Below, in pieces: positions 7,976-16,200 of a DNA stretch of 64,000 bases. The DNA lies in assembly GCA_964584665.1 (NCBI GenBank), contig CAZPAO010000001.1, forward strand, positions 1-64,000. Direction: 5' to 3'. The notes under the pieces were generated by a model. It saw nothing but the letters and a program-made list of their open reading frames with translations, had not been told where the DNA came from and did not search any database. The stretch comes from DASUBN01 sp964584665 (GTDB lineage Bacteria; Pseudomonadota; Gammaproteobacteria; Natronospirales; REEB76). How positions within the stretch are numbered: the stretch's first letter is position 1; the number at the start of each line of letters is the position of its first letter. The translations under genes were made by a program, and so were the position numbers.

Positions 7976-8353
7976 ATGAGCAAGCGCAAACACCAAAGCG
8001 GCATCACCATGATCACCTGGATCGTGCTCATCGGCATGATCGGTTTCATCGGCATCTTCGGCTTCAAGTTGTTCCCGATATACATGGAATACAACAGTAT
8101 CAACAGCGCTCTGACCACAGTGTCCAAGAACGTCACCGCGGGCGAGAGCCCGGCCCAGATCCGCTCGAGCATCAACGGCCTGTTCGATGTCAACAGCATC
8201 AGCGTCATCAAGCCCGAGGATATCGAGATCAAGCAGGATCCGGATACCAAGGCGCTGGTCATGAATCTGGACTATGACGCCCGCACCAACTTCATCGCCA
8301 ACGTGGATCTGGTGGTGCACTTCGAGAAGACCTACTCGGCCGCTGGGCATTGA
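7976..8353 (+). CDS. DUF4845 membrane-anchored protein
   Basis: 125 residues from ATG 7976, preceded by GGAGAG. The N-terminal part is pilin-like: a short basic stretch (MSKRKHQSG), then a hydrophobic helix (about residues 11-32, ITMITWIVLIGMIGFIGIFG). A small alpha/beta domain of about 90 residues follows, probably periplasmic. The DUF4845 family almost always lies between lepB and rnc; its function is unknown to me. The stop overlaps the TTG start of rnc. Confidence 0.82.
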   Translation: MSKRKHQSGITMITWIVLIGMIGFIGIFGFKLFPIYMEYNSINSALTTVSKNVTAGESPAQIRSSINGLFDVNSISVIKPEDIEIKQDPDTKALVMNLDYDARTNFIANVDLVVHFEKTYSAAGH

Positions 8354-9027
8354 CAGATCCCCGCGCCAGCCTGCTCCGGGCGCTGGGGCGGACGTTCTCC
8401 GATCCGGATCTGCTCTCGCTCGCACTCACCCATCGCAGTGCGGGCGGCCGCAACAACGAGCGGCTCGAGTTCCTGGGTGACGCGCTGATCAATGCATGCG
8501 TCGCGGAAGCTCTCTACCTGCGGCACCCTGACCTGGAGGAGGGCGATCTCAGCCGCCTGCGCGCGAGCCTGGTGAACCAGGAGACGCTCGCCGCGGTGGC
8601 GCGTGAGTTGGATCTCGGCTCGCACCTCACCCTCGGCCCGGGAGAACTCAAGAGCGGCGGTTACCGCCGCGCCTCCATCCTCGCGGATACCCTGGAAGCG
8701 GTGGTGGGCGCCGTGTTCCTGGACGCCGGCTTCGAGGCCGCGCAGGAGGTCACCCTCAAGGTCCTGGAATCGCGCCTCGCCTCTCCACCCTCGACAGAGG
8801 ATCTCAAGGATGCCAAGACCCGCCTGCAAGAAACGCTCCAGGCCCGCGAACTGCCGCTGCCCGTATATGCGGTGGAGTCCGTGCGGGGCGAGCCCCACAA
8901 GCAGACCTTTCGCGTGAGTTGCAGCATCCCCAGCTTGAAGGTGCACACCGAAGGCGAAGCGGGCAGCCGCCGTGCCGCCGAGCAAGAAGCGGCACGCCAC
9001 GCCCTGGAGGAGATCGCCCATGGCTGA
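8350..9027 (+). CDS. rnc: Ribonuclease III
   Basis: 225 residues from a TTG start that overlaps the previous stop (TTGA). The catalytic signature NERLEFLGDALINACVAE carries the conserved Glu and Asp residues that bind Mg2+. A second acidic patch, DTLEAVVGAVFLD, completes the site. Residues 155-225 form a double-stranded RNA-binding domain (KTRLQETLQ, then AGSRRAAEQEAARHALEEI). It processes rRNA precursors and structured mRNAs. Overlap with era (8 bases) shows the conserved rnc-era-recO coupling. Confidence 0.97.
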   Translation: MTDPRASLLRALGRTFSDPDLLSLALTHRSAGGRNNERLEFLGDALINACVAEALYLRHPDLEEGDLSRLRASLVNQETLAAVARELDLGSHLTLGPGELKSGGYRRASILADTLEAVVGAVFLDAGFEAAQEVTLKVLESRLASPPSTEDLKDAKTRLQETLQARELPLPVYAVESVRGEPHKQTFRVSCSIPSLKVHTEGEAGSRRAAEQEAARHALEEIAHG

Positions 9028-9919
9028 GCCGGGTTTCCGCGCAGGGTTCATCGCCGTGGCCGGCCGGCCCAACGTCGGCAAGTCGACGCTGGTGAACGCG
9101 CTGGTGGGGCGCAAGATCAGCATCGTCACACCCAAGCCGCAGACGACGCGCCGCCGCGTGCTGGGCATCAAGACCACGCCCACCGAGCAGCTCATCTTCG
9201 TGGACACGCCGGGCCTGCACTCCGGCGAGCGCCGCGCCATCAACCGCTCCATGAACCGCACCGCCGTATCTGCCGCCAGCGAAGCGGACCTGTGCCTGCT
9301 GGTGGTGGAGGCGCTGCAGTGGACCGATGACGACGTGGAGGCCCTGGCGCGCCTCGCCCGCCTGGAGTGTCCTCTGGGCCTCGTGGTCAACAAGCTGGAT
9401 AAGGTGAAGCCGCGTGAGCGTGTGCTGCCGTTCCTCGAGGAGATGCAGGCCCGCCACCCCTTCCGCTTCGTCGTGCCGGTGTCGGCCTACAAGCAGGACA
9501 ATCTGAACGGTCTGGAGCGGCTGCTGGCGGAGAATCTGCCGGAATCGCCGATGCTGTTCCCGGCCGATCAGGTCACCGACCAGGACGAGATGATGCGCGC
9601 CTCCGAATTCGTGCGCGAGCAGCTCATCCTGGCCCTGCGCGAAGAAGTGCCTTATTCCGTCGCCGTGACCATCGACGAGCTGAAGCTCGATGGTGAGATG
9701 TTGCGCATCACCGCCAGCATCTGGGTGGAGCGGGAGGGGCAGAAGTCCATCGTCATCGGCCAGGGCGGCGCCCTGCTGAAGCAGGTGGGCCGTGCCGCAC
9801 GCCTGGAGATGGAGCGGGAGTTCGGCCGCAAGGTGTTCCTGCAGATGTGGGTGAAGGTGCGCGAGAACTGGTCGGACGACGCCCGCGCGCTCGCCATCCT
9901 CGGGTTCGAGGAAGGATGA
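9020..9919 (+). CDS. era: GTPase Era
   Basis: 299 residues from ATG 9020, inside the 3' end of rnc. GTPase motifs: GRPNVGKSTLVNALVG (G1), TPKPQTTRRR (G2 loop), VDTPGLH (G3), NKLDKV (G4). The C-terminal KH domain includes VIGQGGALLKQVGRAARLEME, a GxxG-type RNA-binding loop. Era binds the 3' end of 16S rRNA and helps 30S assembly. An in-frame upstream start at 8972 would lie well inside rnc and is not supported. Confidence 0.97.
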   Translation: MAEPGFRAGFIAVAGRPNVGKSTLVNALVGRKISIVTPKPQTTRRRVLGIKTTPTEQLIFVDTPGLHSGERRAINRSMNRTAVSAASEADLCLLVVEALQWTDDDVEALARLARLECPLGLVVNKLDKVKPRERVLPFLEEMQARHPFRFVVPVSAYKQDNLNGLERLLAENLPESPMLFPADQVTDQDEMMRASEFVREQLILALREEVPYSVAVTIDELKLDGEMLRITASIWVEREGQKSIVIGQGGALLKQVGRAARLEMEREFGRKVFLQMWVKVRENWSDDARALAILGFEEG

Positions 9920-10653
9920 AGGCCGAACGGATCACGCTCACTCCCGTCTACCTGCTCCACCAACGCAACTGGCGTGAGACCAGCCGGCTGCTGGAGGTCT
10001 GGAGCCGCGAGCACGGACGCATCGGCCTCGTGGCCCGCGGCGTGCGCCGCCCCAGCGCCCCCCAGCGCAGCTTGCTGCAACCTTTCACCCCTCTCCTGAT
10101 GTCCTGGTCCCAGCGCGGCGAGCTGGGCAACCTCGGTGCCGTGGAAGGCGCCGGGGTGCCGGTGCTGCTGCGCGGCCGGCCGTTGATGGCGGCCTTCTAC
10201 ATGAATGAACTCCTGTTGCGGCTTCTGCCGCGCCAGGATGCGCACCCCGATCTCTATGATTCCTACGGCGCGACCTTGGCGGCGCTCGCCGGGCCCAAGC
10301 CGGCCGCGGCATTGCGTGTGTTCGAGACCGGACTGCTCTCCGCCATCGGATACGGCCTCAACTTGAGCCAGGTCGCGCCGACGGGCGCGCCGGTGGAAGC
10401 GGATACGGATTATCTCTACGACCTGGATTCGGGGCCGCGGCCGGCGCAGGGGCGCAAGGGTCCCGGCGTGCCTATCCGCGGGCGCGCGCTGCTTGCGCTG
10501 CGCGCAGAGGCATTGGATGATGCGGACGACCTCAAGGCGGTGAAGCGGCTCCTGGCCGCGGCGCTGGAGCGGCACCTCGAAGGCCGCGCCCTCAAGACCA
10601 GCGGCGTGATGCGCGCACTGGCACGCAAGGACCGATCAGGAGAGCAGGCATGA
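9916..10653 (+). CDS. recO: DNA repair protein RecO
   Basis: 245 residues from ATG 9916, overlapping the era stop by 4 bases and preceded by GAGGAAGG. The N-terminal OB-fold begins TPVYLLHQRNWRETSRLLEVW and continues HGRIGLVARGVRRP, the typical RecO signature. The helical domain includes FYMNELLLRLLPRQD and the conserved FETGLLSAIGY. RecO loads RecA onto SSB-coated DNA with RecR. The zinc-binding cysteines found in some RecO proteins are absent, as in many gammaproteobacterial members. Confidence 0.95.
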   Translation: MKAERITLTPVYLLHQRNWRETSRLLEVWSREHGRIGLVARGVRRPSAPQRSLLQPFTPLLMSWSQRGELGNLGAVEGAGVPVLLRGRPLMAAFYMNELLLRLLPRQDAHPDLYDSYGATLAALAGPKPAAALRVFETGLLSAIGYGLNLSQVAPTGAPVEADTDYLYDLDSGPRPAQGRKGPGVPIRGRALLALRAEALDDADDLKAVKRLLAAALERHLEGRALKTSGVMRALARKDRSGEQA

Positions 10654-11387
10654 ACCCGTCCGGCGGTATCGCCCTCGGAGTGAACATCGACCACGTGGCC
10701 ACGTTGCGCCAAGCGCGCGGCACCGCCTATCCCGACCCGGTGGAAGCGGCGGCGCTGGCGGAAGGCGCCGGAGCCGACTCCATCACCGTGCACCTGCGCG
10801 AGGACAGGCGCCATATCCAGGAGCGGGACGTGGTGCTGCTGAAGCAGACCGTGAAGACGCGCCTCAATCTGGAGATGGCGGTGGAGGAGGCGATGCTCGT
10901 CCTGGCATTGAAAGTACTCCCGCCGGATTGCTGCTTGGTACCTGAGCGGCGCCAGGAACTCACTACCGAGGGCGGATTGGATGTGCGCGGTCAGTTCGCG
11001 CGCATGAAGGATGCCTGCGGTCGCCTAGCCGCAGCGGGCATCCGCGTGGCGCCCTTCATTGACCCGGACCTGGGCCAGATCGATGCCTGCGCCGAAGCCG
11101 GCGCACCGGTGGTGGAACTGCACACCGGCGCCTATGCGGACGCGGAGGGCTCACGGCAGGCACAGGAGTTGCATCGGTTGGTGGAAGCGGCGCGCCATGC
11201 TGCCCGCATCGGCATCGAGGTGCATGCGGGTCACGGCCTGCACTACCACAACGTGCTGCCGGTGGCGGCCATCCCTGAGATCGTGGAACTCAACATCGGC
11301 CATTCCATCGTCGCCCGTGCCGTCATGGTGGGCCTGCCGCTGGCGGTCGCGGACATGAAGCGGCTCCTGCGGGAGGCGCGGACATGA
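10650..11387 (+). CDS. pdxJ: Pyridoxine 5'-phosphate synthase
   Basis: 245 residues, family length. The N-terminus GVNIDHVATLRQARGT contains the substrate-binding His-Arg region. HLREDRRHIQERDV and LNLEMAVEEAMLVLAL follow, and later EVHAGHGLHYHNV with a catalytic His and VELNIGHSIVARAVMVGL at the phosphate site. It condenses 1-deoxyxylulose 5-phosphate with 3-amino-1-phosphohydroxyacetone in vitamin B6 synthesis. ATG overlaps the recO stop by 4 bases, as acpS overlaps its own. Confidence 0.97.
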   Translation: MNPSGGIALGVNIDHVATLRQARGTAYPDPVEAAALAEGAGADSITVHLREDRRHIQERDVVLLKQTVKTRLNLEMAVEEAMLVLALKVLPPDCCLVPERRQELTTEGGLDVRGQFARMKDACGRLAAAGIRVAPFIDPDLGQIDACAEAGAPVVELHTGAYADAEGSRQAQELHRLVEAARHAARIGIEVHAGHGLHYHNVLPVAAIPEIVELNIGHSIVARAVMVGLPLAVADMKRLLREART

Positions 11388-11773
11388 TCCACGGTGTCGG
11401 TACGGACGTGGTCCAGGTCGCCCGCGTGGAGGCGGTGTTGGAGCGCCGTGGCGAGAATTTCCCTAAGCGCATCCTCATGCCCGAGGAGCTCGACTTCTAC
11501 GTCCGTAGCAAGAACCCTGTACGTTTCCTGGCCATGCATTTCGCCGCCAAGGAAGCGGTGGTGAAGGCGCTTGGGACCGGTTTCCGCCACGGCATGTGGG
11601 TCAGGGATACGGGTTTCGTACCGGATATGCGCGGCAAGCCCTGCGTAATCTTCTCCGCACGCGGCCAGGCCGTGTGCCGGCGCTTCGGCGTGGGTTCAGC
11701 CCACGTCAGCCTCACCGACGAGGCTGGCCTTGTGGTGGCCATGGCAGTAGCTGAGAAGTCCGTCGAACCGTGA
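11384..11773 (+). CDS. acpS: Holo-[acyl-carrier-protein] synthase
   Basis: 129 residues. GVGTDVVQVARVE at the N-terminus carries the Mg2+-binding Asp, and FAAKEAVVKALGTGF carries the second metal ligand Glu and coenzyme A-binding Lys. It moves the phosphopantetheine arm from CoA to apo-ACP in the cytosol. ATG overlaps the pdxJ stop (ATGA). It is the last gene of the lepA-acpS block; no clear terminator follows. Confidence 0.96.
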   Translation: MIHGVGTDVVQVARVEAVLERRGENFPKRILMPEELDFYVRSKNPVRFLAMHFAAKEAVVKALGTGFRHGMWVRDTGFVPDMRGKPCVIFSARGQAVCRRFGVGSAHVSLTDEAGLVVAMAVAEKSVEP

Positions 11774-11820
11774 ATTAGGTCGCACGAACAGCCGATAATC
11801 AGGTAAACCCCGGTATCCGA

Positions 11821-11876
11821 ATACAGGGATTCCTGTATCCCTGCAACGTATCTTGCCTCCCTCTCTGACATATAAT
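11821..11876 (+). promoter_or_regulatory. Predicted promoter and upstream inverted repeat of the small peptide gene
   Basis: In the 213-bp gap after acpS there is a perfect TATAAT at 11871-11876, predicting initiation near 11883. An inverted repeat, ATACAGG (11821-11827), GATT, CCTGTAT (11832-11838), is centred about 53 bp upstream of that point, a usual place for an activator. No good -35 hexamer is seen, which also suggests activator dependence. The leader of about 104 nt can form stems, for example CCCGC/GCGGG at 11884-11899. Confidence 0.45.
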
Positions 11877-11986
11877 CTAGGTGACCCGCGGGTTTGCGGG
11901 GACTCAGTTGGAAGCCTTAAGGGTCCGGCTGAGGGTCGTCTCCAAGGTTCGGGGACGTTACAGGGACACTGACAAGGAGAACAGTC

Positions 11987-12175
11987 ATGTCTGGCAAGGT
12001 TGCTATCAATATCACCGACGAGATCCGGAAGAGCTTCACCAACGGCGATCTGATGCGCTCCACGGCGCGCCAGAAGCAGGATTTCAAGCTCAAGAAGTTC
12101 CAGGGCAAGGGCGCTTTCGGCTCGGCCACGCTCTGCGCGGGTACCGTGTTCAGCGTGAGCGGTCTGAAGGACTGA
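11987..12175 (+). CDS. 62-aa candidate RiPP precursor peptide upstream of SagB-type enzyme
   Basis: 62 residues, preceded by AAGGAG, an ideal ribosome binding site. I do not recognise the family. Residues 1-39 are polar and basic (ITDEIRKSFTNGD, RQKQDFKLKKF), like a leader peptide. Residues 40-62 are rich in Gly, Ala, Ser, Thr and hold the only Cys (Cys50) in AFGSATLCAGTVF (43-55), a motif repeated near the C-terminus of the 94-aa protein encoded at 17453-17737. It lies 70 bp upstream of a dehydrogenase with an RRE-like N-terminus. A precursor role is inferred; an ordinary small structural protein is the alternative. Confidence 0.6.
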   Translation: MSGKVAINITDEIRKSFTNGDLMRSTARQKQDFKLKKFQGKGAFGSATLCAGTVFSVSGLKD

Positions 12176-12190
12176 CGCGACCCCGGGGCG

Positions 12191-12228
12191 CCCGCTCGCT
12201 CATCCCGGAGCGGGTTCCCGGCGGGAAC
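12191..12228 (+). other. Tandem hairpins between peptide gene and SagB-type gene
   Basis: Two adjoining inverted repeats fill the gap: CCCGCTC (12191-12197) with GAGCGGG (12208-12214), and GTTCCC (12214-12219) with GGGAAC (12223-12228). There is no T run, so they are not classical terminators. Such hairpins may stabilise the upstream mRNA or lower expression of the enzyme relative to the peptide. Confidence 0.45.
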
Positions 12229-12245
12229 GTGGGGAGGGGAAAGGG

Positions 12246-13295
12246 ATGAGATTCCGGCGTGCAGCCACGCTCACGGCTTCGTTCGAGAGCGGGCAGATCG
12301 TGGTCCAGAATTTCCTCACCCAGGACCGGTTCACCTGTTCGCTGGAATGCCTGCAGTTCCTGGCCAAGCTGGACGACTGGCACCAGGGCCGTGAGCTGTT
12401 CCGCTATTTCCCGGATACCGATCCTGAGAGCTTGGGCACTCAGGTGGCCGGCCTCGTGGGCATGAATGCGCTGGTCGTGGAAGGCACGCCTCAGGCGGAG
12501 CAGGACGAGACCTACCGGCGCGAGTGGCTGTGGGGCACGAGCGCCGGCCTGTTCCATTTCGCGGTGCGCAACACGCGCTTCATGGTCGGGGCCCCGGCGC
12601 GGCGTTTCATGCGGGCGCGCAAGCGCTGGAAGGCTTCGCCGCCGCTGCATCAGACCAACCGCGGCCTGACGCGCCGCACCAAGCTCCCGGCGACCGACAT
12701 CAGCCAGGAGCCCTTCGCGCTCATGCGCCGGCGCCGGAGCCAGCGAGACTTCAGCCGCGAGCCCCTCAAGCTGCAGGCCCTGGCCGACTGCCTGTTTGCC
12801 GGCAACGGCATAGTGGATTTCTTCACTGATGACGCTGATTACGGCCGGCTTCCCATGACCATGACACCTTCTGGCGGCGCCCGTAACCCCTTCGAGCTCT
12901 ATGTCTATGCACGCAAGGTGGAGGGGCTGAAGCCGGGCTTCTACCATTACTCGGCCCTGGACCGCGATCTCGGTCTCGTGCGCGCGGGTGAGGTGGACGT
13001 GCCGCCCATGCTGGGCGGCCAGAAGTGGCCGGCGAAGGCGGCGGCGATCGTGTTCCTGGTGGCGCATTTCCCGCGCACCATGTGGAAGTACCACCTACCC
13101 ATGGCCTACCGCGTCGTGATGATGGAAGCCGGCTTCATCTGCCAGAACATCGCACTGACGGCGACCCACCACGGCCTCACAGCCGTGCCTTCGGGCGCGC
13201 TCAAGGAATCCTTGATCGAGGGCTATCTCGGCACACCGCCGCTCGAGTCAGCGGTGGTATTCACCATGAGCCTCGGCAAGCCGAAGCAGGCCTAA
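12246..13295 (+). CDS. SagB-type FMN-dependent dehydrogenase with RRE-like N-terminal domain
   Basis: 349 residues; strong GGGAGGGG ribosome site. Residues 160-345 have nitroreductase-fold motifs of the SagB/ThcOx family: FMN-phosphate site RRRRSQRDFSREPL (from about 159), PSGGARNPFELYVYAR (about 208) and CQNIALTATHHGL (about 300). Residues 15-85 (FTCSLECLQFLAKLDDW ... VAGLVGMNALVVEG) read like a PqqD/winged-helix RiPP recognition element, and LWGTSAGLFHFAVRNTRFM resembles the usual SagB entry segment. SagB enzymes oxidise azolines to azoles in modified peptides; no YcaO partner is seen, so chemistry here is unknown. Its stop overlaps the convergent kinase stop. Confidence 0.8.
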   Translation: MRFRRAATLTASFESGQIVVQNFLTQDRFTCSLECLQFLAKLDDWHQGRELFRYFPDTDPESLGTQVAGLVGMNALVVEGTPQAEQDETYRREWLWGTSAGLFHFAVRNTRFMVGAPARRFMRARKRWKASPPLHQTNRGLTRRTKLPATDISQEPFALMRRRRSQRDFSREPLKLQALADCLFAGNGIVDFFTDDADYGRLPMTMTPSGGARNPFELYVYARKVEGLKPGFYHYSALDRDLGLVRAGEVDVPPMLGGQKWPAKAAAIVFLVAHFPRTMWKYHLPMAYRVVMMEAGFICQNIALTATHHGLTAVPSGALKESLIEGYLGTPPLESAVVFTMSLGKPKQA

Positions 13296-16200
13296 CCGGC
13301 GCTACGCCGTTTCTGCGCATCGCGGCTGATGTGGTGACGCAGGAGGTCCACCAGCTGGTGTTCGTTGAAGGGCTTCATCAGGAAATCGTCCATCAACCCC
13401 TTCTGTGCCTGACGGCCTTCCGGCAGGACATCCGCGCTCATGGCGATGATGGGAGGGGTCTTGTCGCCGTAGGTCGCGCGCAACCGGGCGGCGGTCTCGA
13501 TGCCATCCAGCCCAGGCATGTGGATGTCAAGCAATGCAGCTTGCCATGGGCCGCGCGCCGCCAGGTCCAGCAGTTCGTGACCGTTACCAGCCTCCGAGGT
13601 ACGGAAGCCCGCCTGCGTCAGCATGGTGACGAGCAGGCGGCGGTTGATGCGGTTATCGTCTGCCACCAGGACCAGCGGCGCGTCGATGGCGGGAGCAGTC
13701 GAGGCTGGTTTCGGCGCCGCTGGCGCGCTGTCCGGACGGATCGCAGCCTGCACCAGCGACTGGATCTCAAGATAGACGGTCTTCTCGCGCGCGCTCTTGC
13801 TGAGCACGCGGTGGAACAGCGTCTCGGACAGGTCCTTCAGCGCCTGGCGTTCGATGCGCGGCGCGAGTATCAGCATGGGCGGGAGCGCAGGCGAGAATTT
13901 CTGCTTGAGTTCGTTGAGCGCTGACAGCTCTCGCTCGCTCAAGGAGAGCACCGCTGCATCCGCCTTAATGGATATGAGCGATTCCAGCTCCGTCACCTCA
14001 CGCACGTCGGCGCCCAGGCGCGTGAGTGAGGCATGCCAGGCCTGGGCGGACAAGGGCTGCCGGTCGTAGAGCAGGATGTTGAGGCGGCTCGGCAGCTGGG
14101 TGCGCGCGACCGGGTTCTTCTGCAGCTTGAACTTGAGTTGGAACGAGAAGGTGCTGCCGGTACCGACGCGGCTCGTGACGTCGATGCTGCCGCCCATGAG
14201 ATCCAGCAGCTTCTTGCAGATGGCTAGCCCCAGGCCCGTACCTTCCACGTGGTGGCGGGTGGATATCCTGCCCCGTGAATAAGCGTTGAAGAGCTGGCCG
14301 ATCTCGCCCTCGGGGATACCGATGCCGGTGTCGTTCACTGATATCCTGAGTTCGGTCTCACGCTCGTCCCGGGTGACCAGCGCCACCTGCAGGCAGACGG
14401 CTCCAGATTCAGTGAACTTGATGGAGTTGCTGAGCAGGTTGGTGAGAACCTGGCGCAGGCGCAGGGGGTCGCCGCGCAACTGCAAGGGCACTTCCGGCGG
14501 GATCACACGCATCAGTTCCAGCCGCTTCTGGTAGGCGATGGGGGCCAGCAGCTCCAGGGTGCTCTCGATGAGTTCCAGCAGGTCGAAGTCCACCTCGTCG
14601 ATCAGCAGTTTTCCGGCTTCCAGGCGCGAAAGGTCCAGGGTGTCATTGATGATGGCGAGCAGCGATTCCGAGGATTGGCGGATGGTGCCTACGTAGTCCT
14701 TCTGCTCGGAGGACAGCGAAGTGGAACTCAGGAGCTTGGTGTAGCCCAGGACGCCTGTGAGAGGCGTGCGCAGCTCATGGCTCATGTTGGCCAGGAACTG
14801 CGACTTCACCTGTTCGCCCTCGGCGGCGCGCCGCTGGGCCACTTCCAGTTCCGCGTTCTTGAGGTTCACGCCCTGCAGGGTCTCACGCAGTTCAAGCGTG
14901 GCTTCCTTCACCTGTACTTCGAGGCGTTCCACGAAATGGCTCTTCAGTTCATTGGCCTCGCGCAGTTCGGCGCTGACGGCCTTCTCGCGCACGATCTTGC
15001 GCTTCAGGCTGTACACGTAGGCGATGCTGCTGCCGATGATGATGAGGAGATAGGTCGTATAGGCCCACCAGGTACGCCACCAGGGCGGCAACACCACGAG
15101 GTCCAAGGCTGCCGGCTCGGCGCTCCAGGTGCCCCAATTGTTGGCCGCCCGGACCTCCAGGCGGTAACGGCCCGGGTTCAGGTTGGTGAAGGTGATCAGG
15201 TGTTCGGTGCTGGGTGGCGTCCACTGGGGTTGGAAGCCGATCATGCGGTAAGAATATGTGTTCGCTTGAGGCGCGCCGAAATCGGCGGCGCTCAAGTCGA
15301 AGGTGGTGATCACGTCCTTATAGCTGAGCGTCAAGGGTTCAGCCGGGGTCAGGTGCACATCCTCGGGCTTGCCGTCCCGATAGACGGTGGCACCGTTCAT
15401 CACCACCCGGGGCGCATGGCGGTTAGGTTGTAAATTCCGCGGCAGGATTCCAAGTACGCCTTGTCCGCCGCCATACCAGAGTCGTCCATCCGAGGCGCGG
15501 GCATGGCCGTACGAGTAGTACTCGGTGATGGGCGAGCCTTGATTGCGACCGAAGGTAGTGAGCGTCCGGTTCGTGGGGTCGAAGCTGATGAGGCTGTTGA
15601 TGGTGCCGAGCCAGAGCTTGCCGGTATCATCCTGCGCCACCGACAGGACCTGCAGATGGCGGAATTGGGGCACGGCCTCAGGACTGGAAAGGGGGTCGCC
15701 CGCGTCATCCAATTTGATGCGCCACAGGCCGTCGTAGGTGGCGACCCACAGCACATGCTGCTTGTCCTCATACAGACCTTGCACGACAGGTTCAATGTTG
15801 CCGGGCGTGATCGGGATGAGCATGCTTCGGTCGGTGTCGGTGTCCACCTTGAACAGTCCGCGGAAGGTGCCGGCCCATAGCCGCGTTGGCGAGGCTGGCA
15901 GGATGTCCTCCACGATGTCGTTGGCTTGTAGTTCGGTGGTGCCATTGCCAGCAACCGTCGTGGTCTTTCCGGTCTGGAGGTCGTAGTCCATGAGCCCGTT
16001 GCCGAAGGTGGCAAGGTATAGCCCGTGACCGTGTTTCACGATGCGATGGATATCGCGCCCTCGTTCGGAACTCAAGGGGCGTATCGCGGATTTGATGGCG
16101 CCATCTCCACTGAGCGACAGCACATAGCCCCACTGGGTGCCCGCATACAACTCATCTTGCTCCGTGGTGTAGAGCGCGCTCACTTCGCCATACCGGTCCT

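Noticed and set aside
11821..11838. ATACAGG-GATT-CCTGTAT as a LexA box
   Set aside because: Half-sites are in the opposite order (ACAG before CTGT).
11881..12249. 122-codon frame overlapping the 62-aa peptide in another phase
   Set aside because: No ribosome site, and it reads through the leader and hairpins. The 62-aa frame has an ideal AAGGAG and the shared motif.
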